Positions 26,540 to 35,897 of a DNA stretch of 64,000 nt are shown in pieces. Position 1 is the stretch's first letter; each line of letters opens with the position of its first letter. The DNA is taken from assembly GCF_937903345.1 (NCBI RefSeq), contig NZ_CALCZQ010000032.1:310001-374000 (forward strand), given 5' to 3'. The position numbers and the translations under genes were made by a program. Under the pieces are notes generated by a model. That model saw only the letters and a list, made by a program, of their open reading frames with translations. It was not told the origin of the DNA and did not search any database. The stretch comes from an uncultured Emticicia sp. (GTDB lineage Bacteria; Bacteroidota; Bacteroidia; Cytophagales; Spirosomataceae).

Positions 26540-27490
26540 TTATAAATTATCAATCAAATCTAAAGCAACATTTTTCAAAATCTCGTGTGTTCCCTCAAAA
26601 ATCGTTATTGTAATCTTTTTGGAAGATTTTTGGTAAAAAATTGCTCGATTATCAATCTTTTTCACTGGTTTTGTTAATGGAAAACTCTGTGTTTTGAGCA
26701 TTGTTGAAGTATCATCGTAGGACACATATTTAGCATCATCTGTTTCGTCAGTATCTATTAAAAGCTTGTTGTAAAACTTAATAGACTGTGAAATTGGCAC
26801 TGAACCTGTGTAGCCATCATGAATTCCCGCATAAATTTGTAATATACTGTTTCTTCGCTTTTTAATTGGCGTTTCCCAAAACAATGGTGAGCGTTCTCTT
26901 GCTTTTTGGTCATCAAAAATACCGTTTGCATTTGTACATTGAATTATTTCAGCAGCATATTTATTCTTTCTTTCTACTGATTCTTCATACCAAGTTGCTA
27001 AATCAGAAATAGACGACCATGCCGAAAATGCTCTAATATTATGACGAGATTTCATATACATTGCCATGGCTGCATAACCTCCGCCACTGTTGCCAATGAT
27101 ATAAATGTTTGTTTTATCAACCTTCATGTACTTCAACGCCCAATCTATGGCTTCATCGATGTCACTAATTACAAATTGGCTACAACAGGCTTTCAGATGA
27201 TTGTTTACACCTCTAAAATTTGGCAAAATGTAATTCCAGTTTTTAGTATGAGCTTGTTCGGCAAGTATCTCTTTTTGAGAATCAGCCGTATTGCTCCAAG
27301 AATGTAACTCAACTACCAAAGGTTTTGCTTTAGAAGAAGTAGATTTATCGTAATAAAAAACTTGTGTATTTTTATCTAAAGTCGATTGAATACTATCTTT
27401 TTTTAGAAAATTTGGGCGTTGGATTGATTGTGAATAGGTAAACCCAACTAACATCATTGCGGCGATAACCAAAGGTAGTTTTTTTGTCAT
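26540..27490 (-). CDS. Secreted alpha/beta hydrolase (prolyl-oligopeptidase-like)
   Basis: This is a 316-residue protein with a signal peptide (ending in VGFTYSQS) and an alpha/beta-hydrolase domain. The nucleophile elbow is Ser135 in IIGNSGGGYAAMAMY. The oxyanion region is in PLVVELHSWSN (residues 58-67) and the acid/His part in the IYAGIHDGYTGSVPISQS and FEGTHEIL segments. The overall pattern is that of dipeptidyl-peptidase/S9-like or carbohydrate-esterase hydrolases. The substrate is unknown. It lies 6 bases after the amidase and 66 bases before the BNR protein gene. Its signal peptide is nearly the same as that of the amidase upstream. Confidence 0.8.
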   Translation of the reverse strand: MTKKLPLVIAAMMLVGFTYSQSIQRPNFLKKDSIQSTLDKNTQVFYYDKSTSSKAKPLVVELHSWSNTADSQKEILAEQAHTKNWNYILPNFRGVNNHLKACCSQFVISDIDEAIDWALKYMKVDKTNIYIIGNSGGGYAAMAMYMKSRHNIRAFSAWSSISDLATWYEESVERKNKYAAEIIQCTNANGIFDDQKARERSPLFWETPIKKRRNSILQIYAGIHDGYTGSVPISQSIKFYNKLLIDTDETDDAKYVSYDDTSTMLKTQSFPLTKPVKKIDNRAIFYQKSSKKITITIFEGTHEILKNVALDLIDNL

Positions 27491-27496
27491 TTTATT

Positions 27497-29095
27497 TTAA
27501 TTCTTGATGATTGGTGGCACTCGGTGTTTTGTTCCTTGTTCGTAGGCATAAACCAATTTTATTAGGGTTGGCTCGGCATACATTCTGCCCAGAAATTGAA
27601 GTCCTGCGGGTAAGTTACCTGTCGTGAAACCCATTGGAACTGTAAATGCTGGCTGACCTGTGTGCGGGGCAATTATTTGGCTATTATCCCCGTAATATTC
27701 TACCCTTTTCAATTCTTCATTATACGTATTGATTTTGGCGGGTTTGTTATTCCAAGTTGGATAAATTAAAGCATCCAATTTCAACTCATCCATCTTGTCT
27801 TCAATGGCCTTTCGAAACGTGATCCTTCGAGTAGAAGTATAAACATCTGGACAGTTGGGGTTTTGGATGGTAAGATTAGCCTTTACTCGGGCTTCGGCGG
27901 ACTTCGATTTACTTCCAATCCTGACGATATCTTCTAATGTTTTTATACTGTCATTTTTCACATATTTATCGAGATAAGCCTCTAAATCGCCCCTAAAATC
28001 ATAACATATTAAGTCTTTTCTCAGACTCGAAAAATCTGGAATAATAAGCGTGTCAATAATGATAGCTCCCATAGCTTTCATATCTGATATAGATTTTTCA
28101 AATAAGGCTTTTACCTCTGAGTCTGCCTTCCCTGTGCTACCAGCAGCTAATCCTATCGTAACTGGGGGATTCTCACAAAGTTCACGTAAAACGCCAATTC
28201 TTGCACCTTTTAGTCCATTTTTTTGAAGAAACTGTGTATAGTTTGGTGGAATTTTTCCTTCTGAATACTTGGTGATTGGATCACTTGGGTCATAGCCTAC
28301 CATTATTTCTAATACCTTTGTAGCATCTTCGACGCTTCTACACATAGGGCCCACGACATCATTTCTGAAATTGAGGGGTACAATGGCAGAACGACTGATT
28401 AGGCCTATTGTAGTACGAAAGCCCACCAATGCATTATGAGATGAAGGCCCACGGATGGAATTACCCGTATCGGTGCCTAGCCCAACCGTGGCAAAATTTG
28501 CAGCAATAGATGCTCCGGTTCCCCCGCTTGAACCAGCAGGAACATACTCAATATTATAAGGATTAAGTGTTGCCCCATTCGTCGAACTGAATGAATGCCA
28601 AGGGGTAAATGCCCATTCGGCCATGTTAGATTTGGCAATGATGATTGCACCCGCTTTTACCAATTTATCGATAACAAAGGCATCTGCATCTGGAACGAAA
28701 TCTTTCAAAGCCAATGCTCCCGCGGTGGTTGCAAGTCCTTTGGTATTGATGTTGTCTTTTACAATAATCGGAATGCCATGAAGTGGTCGTAGTACTTTAG
28801 TTTTTTTATATTCTTCATCCAACGCTTTGGCAATGGCCAAAGCATTAGGATTAAGGATAGTAATGGCATTGATTTGTTTATCAAATTGATGAATACGCTG
28901 TAGGTAAGTTGCTACTAATTCTTGGCTGGTATAAATGCCTTTTTTGTAGGCTGAATGGATTTGTGCAACTGTTAATTCAGAGAGATTTATGACATTTGAG
29001 GTATCCAAACTTTTATTATAATCAATTTTTGATTGGGAATAGGTAAGTCCTACCAGCATGGATGTGACAACAGTTAATAAAAGCTTGTAAGTCAT
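27497..29095 (-). CDS. Secreted amidase (amidase signature family)
   Basis: This is a 532-residue amidase-signature enzyme with an N-terminal signal peptide (SMLVGLTYSQ). The Ser-cisSer-Lys triad is visible: Lys113 in GIPIIVKDNINTKG, Ser189/Ser190 in VPAGSSGGTGAS, and nucleophile Ser213 in GNSIRGPSSHNALVG. An insert of ~150 residues is in the family range. GatA can be ruled out because this protein is exported and has no GatB or GatC partner nearby. It probably hydrolyses a small amide or peptide amide in the periplasm. It lies 6 bases before the alpha/beta hydrolase, so the two are translated from one message. Confidence 0.9.
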   Translation of the reverse strand: MTYKLLLTVVTSMLVGLTYSQSKIDYNKSLDTSNVINLSELTVAQIHSAYKKGIYTSQELVATYLQRIHQFDKQINAITILNPNALAIAKALDEEYKKTKVLRPLHGIPIIVKDNINTKGLATTAGALALKDFVPDADAFVIDKLVKAGAIIIAKSNMAEWAFTPWHSFSSTNGATLNPYNIEYVPAGSSGGTGASIAANFATVGLGTDTGNSIRGPSSHNALVGFRTTIGLISRSAIVPLNFRNDVVGPMCRSVEDATKVLEIMVGYDPSDPITKYSEGKIPPNYTQFLQKNGLKGARIGVLRELCENPPVTIGLAAGSTGKADSEVKALFEKSISDMKAMGAIIIDTLIIPDFSSLRKDLICYDFRGDLEAYLDKYVKNDSIKTLEDIVRIGSKSKSAEARVKANLTIQNPNCPDVYTSTRRITFRKAIEDKMDELKLDALIYPTWNNKPAKINTYNEELKRVEYYGDNSQIIAPHTGQPAFTVPMGFTTGNLPAGLQFLGRMYAEPTLIKLVYAYEQGTKHRVPPIIKN

Positions 29096-29218
29096 ATTAG
29101 TTTATTGATTTTAAAAATAGATTAATAATCTTTGGTATAAAGTTGAAGTGTAATTTCTATTTATTTATTGTTGAAATTAATCACCTAAATAGTGGTGATT
29201 GTATTTTAAAATCCATCG

Positions 29219-30202
29219 CTATTTTAGTAGCATATTTAATTCTTTTTCTCCGACGCTTAGTAATCCGGATTTTGGCAATCGAGGGGTCATTTTTCGCCAA
29301 TTAGGTTCTTTGGCATAGATGGCTTTCAACATAAGGGTTGCTTTCTGTACCTTACCGCTATTGGCTAAAGTAATGGCAGTCCAATATTGCATTTCCAAGT
29401 TTTTTGGAAACATATTCATCGCGGTCTCGTATTCCTGCATTGCCAAGGTCATGTTACTATTTTCAATGGCCAAATCACCGTTGTTCATGTGTTCATATGC
29501 TCGATGGGTCTTTAATAATCTTTCCATTTCTATTAATGGAGCGGGGTTGTCATCCACTCGTAAATCGACTAAGTGGTTCTCATCCCAAGGTTTGCCGCTA
29601 GCCTTTCCTTTTACCACCAAAATCGCCGCTGATTGTTTGCCACGAATATCGCCACCTACCATTTGAGCTGCTTTGAGGGCTTCTAAAACTCGCTCGGCTA
29701 AAGGTAAGTTAGCTTTCGCTTCAAAAGCCTTTGCCATTGCTGTTGGGACTTTATTGTTGAGCATCATGTTTGATTGTACAGCAAAATTTTTACCCTTCAA
29801 ATCTCCAGCAAAATCCACACAATTTTTACCGGTAAAATTGGCAACATTTCCTTGAGCATCTACAATTCCGACTTGTCTAAGTTCTTTGCCAGAATCATCT
29901 GATAACAAAATATCTAAGGCCTGTTGAGCAGTTTTTCCTTCTTTTAATAAAGCTAAACCTCTGATACCGAATGACTTGTTTGTAAATGATTGGGTCGCTA
30001 CTGCCCCAACTCCCGCCTCGGCCCACGAAACTGAAGTACCAACATTAAACCAATGACTTTGTACGCCCACGGCAATTTCGCCTGTTTTCTCATCTCGAGC
30101 AACAATCGAAAAAGTATGTGCCAAACCTTTGTCATGTTTGAAAAATTGAGCACCTGCTTGACAGGAAGTGAAAAATAAATAGAATATAATGTAGTTTTTC
30201 AT
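29219..30202 (-). CDS. Secreted DUF1028 Ntn-hydrolase-like protein
   Basis: This is a 327-residue exported protein. After the signal peptide (TSCQAGAQ) comes a DUF1028 domain (residues ~28-220), with the family segments HTFSIVARDEKTGEIAVGVQ, GVGAVATQSFTNKSFG, DSGKELRQVGIVD and a GNVANFTGKNCVDFAGDLKG segment. DUF1028 belongs to the Ntn-hydrolase superfamily, though its substrates are unknown. The last ~100 residues form a short helical, TPR-like tail (MNNGDLAIENSNMTLAMQEY). A cysteine near the cleavage site could suggest a lipoprotein, but the residue context is not a good lipobox. The gene lies between the amidase and the beta-lactamase-like gene, 123 bases from the former. Confidence 0.85.
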   Translation of the reverse strand: MKNYIIFYLFFTSCQAGAQFFKHDKGLAHTFSIVARDEKTGEIAVGVQSHWFNVGTSVSWAEAGVGAVATQSFTNKSFGIRGLALLKEGKTAQQALDILLSDDSGKELRQVGIVDAQGNVANFTGKNCVDFAGDLKGKNFAVQSNMMLNNKVPTAMAKAFEAKANLPLAERVLEALKAAQMVGGDIRGKQSAAILVVKGKASGKPWDENHLVDLRVDDNPAPLIEMERLLKTHRAYEHMNNGDLAIENSNMTLAMQEYETAMNMFPKNLEMQYWTAITLANSGKVQKATLMLKAIYAKEPNWRKMTPRLPKSGLLSVGEKELNMLLK

Positions 30203-30250
30203 GTTTATCTAATGGATGGCTTTTTCAAATTTCTCATACTGCTTGCTATC

Positions 30251-31738
30251 TTATTTCTTTTTTTCAGGAATCGCTTCCATTAAAAAAGAATATGCTTTGT
30301 TTAAAGCAGTTTCACCAGCTTTTGAGCCTTTAAAATGTCCAAGGCGAACCACAACTAAATCGTGCGATGGAATAATTGTTACCGACTGTCCGCCTGCCCC
30401 TAGCATCATATAGGCGTCTTTCGGAATCGGGCGAGCTCCATCACCATTTATCCAAAACAAACCGCCATAAATTGGTCTTCCATCAGCCACCCATGGCTCA
30501 GCAAGTGTACTAACAAACTTAGTGAACCCTTCGGGTAAAATTCGTTCATCATTCCAAATCCCATCCTGTAAATATAAATTACCCAACCGAGACCAATCAC
30601 GCCCCGAAGCAAATTCGTAGCCTTGTGTCAGAAAGTTGCCAGAAGGGTCGGTTTCCATAATCATTGAACCAACCCCGATTTTATCAAATAAGGCCTGCTG
30701 CGGAAAAGTAAGATAGTTCCTTTTTAGTTTCTCTATTCCTAAGCGATTCAGATAATTTGTCAGAACTGGATCTGAGTTTCTATAACGACCAACTGTGTTA
30801 GGTAGCCATTGCTGAGGCAAATTAGCAGCATATTCAAATGAATTGCCAGCATCAGTGTATAAATATAAATGGTCAGGATATCCCAAAGCAGGATCAAAGT
30901 CGGGGTCTTGTGGAGCTCTGCAGTACAGCCCACTCGACATATGCATAATATCCATGATTCTAATTTTTGCCCTTGCATCACCTTTACCTTGCCATTGTGG
31001 AATTGGAGCAGGCTGCTCTAATGTATAAACGCCTTGATGAATCAGAATACCTAAAATCGTAGCAGAAAGGCTTTTTCCCATTGACCAACTTTCTAAGGGT
31101 GTATTTTTAGTTATGCCCTCGCCGTAACGTTCAGCGATGATTCTACCTTTATATGTAACTACAAAAGCTGCAGTTTGGGCTTCTGGGGTTTCAAAAGCAG
31201 CATTAACTGCTTGTTCAACTTTTGCCATATTAATTTCGGAAGGCATTGACATGCTCGGCAATACATCTCCCATTGGCCATGGAGTTGTTGTGGGATTAGG
31301 TAAATTGCGAGGAACTTTTATGGGCTTATAATTCAGTGAGGTTTTTCCTTCTGGTAATGTTACACAACCTTGGTCGCCTGTATAAATAGCGGTCCGAGTA
31401 ACTCCGTTGGGAAGGGTAATAGAAACAGTTTTTTGTGCATAATCAATTACTGGTTTGCTTACTTTGGCTCGTTCAGCATACGGGCTTGTAAAATACCCTA
31501 CATTTTCGGCTGCAAAGTCTGGCTTTAAACCAGTAATGAAAACTGCTGAACACATAATTTTGGCAAAACCAGATGTATTGTGTGAAAGGGCATCACCTGG
31601 CGGGGCTTTATAGGTTACCTTTTTTAGCTCAAGTTCAGTACCTCGTGCAATCAATTTACTACGAGAGTCTTGAGCATTGGCGATCATATTACCAAAAGGA
31701 ATTAGTAATAAGCAGATTACAATAGCTATTCGTTTCAT
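30251..31738 (-). CDS. Beta-lactamase-like (class C) serine hydrolase
   Basis: This is a 495-residue exported serine hydrolase of the class C beta-lactamase/penicillin-binding protein fold. The active-site SxxK is Ser219-Met-Gly-Lys222, and the YxN motif is Tyr319-Arg-Asn321. A GGQSVTIIPSHDLVVVRLGH segment forms the last strand. An N-terminal extension of ~160 residues precedes the catalytic domain, as in the subgroup often found in environmental Bacteroidota. ATG 31738 starts a normal signal peptide (MKRIAIVICLLLIPFGNMIA). The longer 31864 start would not. Likely activities are esterase, D-amino-acid peptidase or lactonase, and the substrate is unknown. It lies 48 bases ahead of the DUF1028 gene. 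Confidence 0.88.
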   Translation of the reverse strand: MKRIAIVICLLLIPFGNMIANAQDSRSKLIARGTELELKKVTYKAPPGDALSHNTSGFAKIMCSAVFITGLKPDFAAENVGYFTSPYAERAKVSKPVIDYAQKTVSITLPNGVTRTAIYTGDQGCVTLPEGKTSLNYKPIKVPRNLPNPTTTPWPMGDVLPSMSMPSEINMAKVEQAVNAAFETPEAQTAAFVVTYKGRIIAERYGEGITKNTPLESWSMGKSLSATILGILIHQGVYTLEQPAPIPQWQGKGDARAKIRIMDIMHMSSGLYCRAPQDPDFDPALGYPDHLYLYTDAGNSFEYAANLPQQWLPNTVGRYRNSDPVLTNYLNRLGIEKLKRNYLTFPQQALFDKIGVGSMIMETDPSGNFLTQGYEFASGRDWSRLGNLYLQDGIWNDERILPEGFTKFVSTLAEPWVADGRPIYGGLFWINGDGARPIPKDAYMMLGAGGQSVTIIPSHDLVVVRLGHFKGSKAGETALNKAYSFLMEAIPEKKK

Positions 31739-31877
31739 TTTAGTATTAGTTTGGGGTTGATTTTTATAAAAATATTTCTTTAAATAATTTAAAAAGTTGA
31801 GTAGTAAATGATTAGCCGTTGCCACTAAATTGAAGCCATAGAATCTAAAGGAAGTGAATTTCAAATCCTGGGTTGGT

Positions 31878-32936
31878 CTAGTGTTTTGATTCTAAATATT
31901 GTTGTTTCAGAATGTCTTCGCCAAAATCATTGCCTTTTTCATGTAAAACAGTGTGAATATGATTACCTTCATATTGAAAACCTACGTTATTATATTCGAT
32001 CAAAAAATCAAGGCCGTTGATAAGGTAGTAATGTGGTTTGTTATTTTCGAGGCTACAAACCCAGGCAAAATACACCATCTCGATACCCGATTGCATTATT
32101 TTTTCAAATAATTGAAGAGCTTTTTCGTGTTCAAAATTATTGGTATATTCTTGAATCAACATTTTTAAAATTGCTTTTTGAGTTTCGTTAAATTCCATAG
32201 CACCGTAATCACTTGTAATGCGTTGATTGGCCTGCGGTGTAGTGATAATGTCTTTTGGAACAGTTTGTTTTAGAACTGCCACAGTTTTTTGTGCCTTGGT
32301 AAAAGTATTGATGAACAGAAAACCATAGTCTTCTTCTTTACTTAAAACTCCTAAACCTGCATATTTTCCAAACTTTACTTTCGAAGGGTCAGTGCCAATA
32401 AAGTAGGGCGACATAGCAATGTTTTTACCATCAGAAGTAAGACTTAATGCTATATGATGCCCTCCAAAGTTCAACCCCCAAGCAGCTTGTGTATCAGGTT
32501 TTTTCGAAATCGAAATATAATAATTGCCATAGCCCATTTGAAGTTTTGCATTTGGGTTAGTATTTTTTGGTCAATTTTTTTCATCAAACACACTTTCATA
32601 GAGTACATTCAAAATATCATTTAGAGCCATGATACTGGTAGTTTTCAAATACCCTTGCGAACTGAACATGGCTGAAAGTACTCGATGAAATGCCAAACGA
32701 CTTTGGTCAGAAAGTGAGCCATAAGCAATACCTGGGCGAGGTACTGAACCTACAGCAAAATTAGTCCATTTGAAATGGAGTGGGTCGTTAAAGTCATATA
32801 CCGTCTTCCTTACTTTCTCAGAATTGAGCGTATTGAGAAATGAATCGGTAGAGGCAATAAGTGTTTGATTGGCTTGTGAAAAGACATTGATAGGCCCACA
32901 AACGCACAAGAAGAGCATTAGTAGCAGTTTTTTCAT
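31878..32936 (-). pseudogene. DUF3500 family secreted protein split by an in-frame TGA
   Basis: Two reading frames in the same phase make one DUF3500 protein. The first 121 residues begin with a signal peptide (ending in INVFSQ) and include FNDPLHFKWTNFAVG and YGSLSDQSRLAFHRVL. A single TGA (32571-32573) follows DEKN. Reading on gives PKNTNPNAKLQMGYGNYYIS and GLNFGGHHIALSLT, then the rest of the domain to 31878. The full product would be about 352 residues, a normal length. A TGG-to-TGA change at one codon explains it. The second half could restart at ATG 32537, but would lack a signal peptide. DUF3500 proteins are uncharacterised secreted proteins. It lies 139 bases ahead of the serine hydrolase. 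Confidence 0.8.
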
Positions 32937-33140
32937 GTTTTGAGGGTTTAAGCGATTGAATTAGATGGGTAATCGCTTGTCAAATATAATTGAGTTTTTT
33001 GTATTTTGATAAGTTTTTGTCAAAATGATTTTAGTAGAAATTTACAAAAGAAGGTGATGAATGGATAGTTATAGATTTTCATAATTATACCCGTAATCGT
33101 ACCAATTATTTGTAAAATTTCGGGAATAATTATTTTTGTC

Positions 33141-35564
33141 TTACCAGACAATAACCATTTTCTGATCAGCATCCAATGAAATCGTTTTGGTTTTACTTCC
33201 CGAAATCAAGGTAGTTTTTCCACCTTTTTTCGATGAAATTATAAGTTTTTTGAGTGTTTTATTCTTCCATTCCATTGAAACTTCAAATCCACCTCTTGCA
33301 CAAATACCTTTTACTGAGCCACTTTCCCAAACATCGGGTAGGGCAGGGAGTAGGCGAATCTCCCGTTCATCAGACTGCAACAACATTTCCGCAACGGCTG
33401 CTGCTCCACCAAAGTTTCCATCAATTTGAAAAGGAGGGTGAGCGTCAAAAAGATTTGGGTATGTTCCGCCACCACGAGCATAGTTTGTTTTTACTCCGTC
33501 GGGTTCTACATAATGAAGGAGTTCTCTATACATTTTGTAAGCATGATTGCCATCCCAAAGCCTTGCCCAAAGGTTGATTCTCCATCCTTTGCTCCAACCT
33601 GTGGTTTCATCGCCTTTTATTTCTAGCGTTTTGCGACAAGCATCGGCCAAAGCAGAAGTTTTTAGAGGTGAAATATGATTTCCTGGAAAAAGTCCAAACA
33701 AATGCGATTGGTGGCGATGCAGTGGTTCGGCATCTTCCCAATCATAATACCATTCTTGCAGATTTCCTTTTTTACCGATTTGGTACGGGTAAAGTTTTGC
33801 CAAAGCCGTTTCGAGTTTTACTCTGAATTCGGCATCAGTATTTAATATTTTCGATGCTTTTATAGTTTGTTCAAAACATTCACGAATCATGGCTAAATCG
33901 GCTGTTCCACCGTACATAGTTGCTCCTTTGTAGCCATCTGGTGCGATGTAAATGTTTTCGGGAGAGGTTGATGGTGAAGTAATTAGTTTTCTATCGGGCG
34001 ACGCTTCGCTTTTATCTTCAACCAACCATTCTAAACAAAATTGTGCTGCACCTTGCATGAGAGGATAAGCCTCATTTTTCAAGAAATTCTGGTCTTTCGT
34101 AAATACATAATGCTCCCAAAGATGCGTACTTAGCCATGCACCACCCATATTCCAATTTGCCCAACCTGGATCACCTTGTCCAAAATCACCTACTGGATTG
34201 CTCATTGCCCAAATATCTGAATTATGAGCAACTGCCCAACCATTTACACCATAAAATGTCTTGGCTGTAATTTTGCCAGTAACGGATAAATTTTTGATGA
34301 AACTAAGCAAAGGAGCATGCATTTCGCTCAAATTTGTGTTTTCTGCAAGCCAATAATTCTCTTCGGCGTTGATATTAGTTGTATAATTACTACTCCATGG
34401 TGGACGCATGTAGGGATTCCAAATTCCTTGTAAGTTGGCCGGTACGCCTATTGTACGAGAGCTACTAATGAATAAATATCGCCCGTATTGAAAGTACAGA
34501 ATCTCCAAGTTTTTATCTTCCTCTCCTTTGGCGTACCGTCTTAATCTTTCATCGGTTGGCAGATTGGGAGCAGCGGTTTTTCCCAAATCTAAACTTACAC
34601 GATTGAAAAACTTTTGATAGTCATTTAAATGAGCTTGTTTGATTTGAGCGAAAGTTTTACCAAAGGCCTTTCTTAGATTTGTGGAGGCACTCGCTTGATT
34701 ATTAAGTCCTTGTATTGCAGGATTTTTATCGAAACCATTAAAACTTGTAGCAATCGAAACATAAATAATGGCCTCAGTGGCATCTTTTACGCCAATAGTA
34801 CTGTCTGTACTTATGATTGTACCGTCTGTATTTTTAATTCTGGCTAAAGTTGTAAATCGTGTGCCTTTGGTTTCATCGAAAATAACAGGATTATCACTTT
34901 TTCTATAATTTGGTTCGGCATGAATAGGAGCGTAGCCATTCATTCGGAGTGTGTAGTCCGACGTGTTAATCTTATATTTTAATAAACTATTAAATTTTAC
35001 ATCGAAGGTGAGTCCACCTTTTTTACTACTTGTTAGTTTCACCGCCATGATTTGGTCGGGGTGCGATACAAAATACTCACGAGTATATTTAACACCGTTA
35101 ATTTCGTAAGTTACTTTTGAAATTGCCTTTGAAATATCCAATTCACGATAATAATTAGTGTGGTTAGCCGAATTTGCGTGAATAATAAACATTGTTCCAA
35201 GCGGTGCATAAGACTCTGAAAACTTGCCTTGTAATTTATGTTGAAGTTTATCTGCCAACTTATAATCTTCATTTTTGAGAGCTTCTCTTATGGCAGGTAT
35301 ATTTTTATAGGCATTTAGTTCGCCACCCGCTGGATTCATCAGTACATTAACAGGCTCTCCCGACCATAATGTGGCATCATTGAGGTAAATTTTGTCAGAT
35401 TCTACACCGCCAAATATAGTTGCACCGAGTTTGCCATTTCCCAATACAAGGCTTTCCTCAAAATATTGAGCTGGCTGTTTGTACCAAAGTGTATTGCTTG
35501 ATTGTGCGAAGGTTTCGCAGGAAAATATCAACAAAAGCAATATTTTTAAAAGTATTTTAGGCAT
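33141..35564 (-). CDS. GH95 family alpha-L-fucosidase-like glycoside hydrolase
   Basis: This is an 807-residue exported enzyme of family GH95 (alpha-1,2-L-fucosidases and alpha-L-galactosidases). ATG 35564 begins the signal peptide (MPKILLKILLLLIFSCETFA), and a cysteine inside it may be a lipid site. The N-terminal beta-sandwich has YFEESLVLGNGKLGATIFGG and LNDATLWSGEP. The alpha/alpha barrel has the family block NPYMRPPWSSNYTTNINAEE with NYW following, then VAHNSDIWAMSNPVGDFGQ, TSPSTSPENIY, GWSKGWRINLWARLWDGNHA and PFQIDGNFGGAAAVAEML, a near-perfect match to the family. Fucosylated xyloglucan or rhamnogalacturonan side chains would suit the local gene set. It is probably transcribed alone from the divergent region at 35565-35897. 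Confidence 0.92.
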   Translation of the reverse strand: MPKILLKILLLLIFSCETFAQSSNTLWYKQPAQYFEESLVLGNGKLGATIFGGVESDKIYLNDATLWSGEPVNVLMNPAGGELNAYKNIPAIREALKNEDYKLADKLQHKLQGKFSESYAPLGTMFIIHANSANHTNYYRELDISKAISKVTYEINGVKYTREYFVSHPDQIMAVKLTSSKKGGLTFDVKFNSLLKYKINTSDYTLRMNGYAPIHAEPNYRKSDNPVIFDETKGTRFTTLARIKNTDGTIISTDSTIGVKDATEAIIYVSIATSFNGFDKNPAIQGLNNQASASTNLRKAFGKTFAQIKQAHLNDYQKFFNRVSLDLGKTAAPNLPTDERLRRYAKGEEDKNLEILYFQYGRYLFISSSRTIGVPANLQGIWNPYMRPPWSSNYTTNINAEENYWLAENTNLSEMHAPLLSFIKNLSVTGKITAKTFYGVNGWAVAHNSDIWAMSNPVGDFGQGDPGWANWNMGGAWLSTHLWEHYVFTKDQNFLKNEAYPLMQGAAQFCLEWLVEDKSEASPDRKLITSPSTSPENIYIAPDGYKGATMYGGTADLAMIRECFEQTIKASKILNTDAEFRVKLETALAKLYPYQIGKKGNLQEWYYDWEDAEPLHRHQSHLFGLFPGNHISPLKTSALADACRKTLEIKGDETTGWSKGWRINLWARLWDGNHAYKMYRELLHYVEPDGVKTNYARGGGTYPNLFDAHPPFQIDGNFGGAAAVAEMLLQSDEREIRLLPALPDVWESGSVKGICARGGFEVSMEWKNKTLKKLIISSKKGGKTTLISGSKTKTISLDADQKMVIVW

Positions 35565-35897
35565 ATTTATTAGGGAGTGTTGGTTTTTTAGTAAAGATAA
35601 AAAAAACATGCTTAAATAGTATCTCCTATTGTAGATTTTGCTACATTTATCTACATTTGTATATATTTGTTAAAGAATGTTAAGTCCAAAAAAATATCTG
35701 TAAAAATCTGCAACTTTGCACCACGTTTTTGCATCTTATTTATATAATCCATTTAAATGACGCTTCATCATCAATTTTGACCACTCATAAGAAAAATTGA
35801 AAAATAAAAGGTACTATGTATTGCATAATACTAAATTAAACCAATATCTTTGTATTATCAATTAGATAAAGAGTTCAGAAAAACTAAATACAAGAAC
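35565..35897. promoter_or_regulatory. Divergent promoter region between GH95 and a small secreted protein
   Basis: These 333 bases contain no gene. A dyad TGTAGAT (35630-35636) / ATCTACA (35649-35655) with a 12-base spacer could be an operator. CTACATTT occurs twice in direct orientation at 35641-35648 and 35651-35658. On the plus strand TTG at 35821-35823 and TATCTTTG at 35845-35852 (21-base spacing) form a good promoter for the gene at 35898. This argues against the upstream start at 35850, which lies inside the box. Confidence 0.5.

Noticed and set aside
27497..29095. Amidase gene as gatA
   Set aside because: It has a signal peptide and no gatB or gatC partners. Export does not fit a tRNA-dependent amidotransferase.
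32571..32573. TGA in the DUF3500 gene as a selenocysteine codon
   Set aside because: No stem-loop directly downstream that resembles a bacterial SECIS and no redox motif around the site. The neighbouring selD is compatible with other uses.
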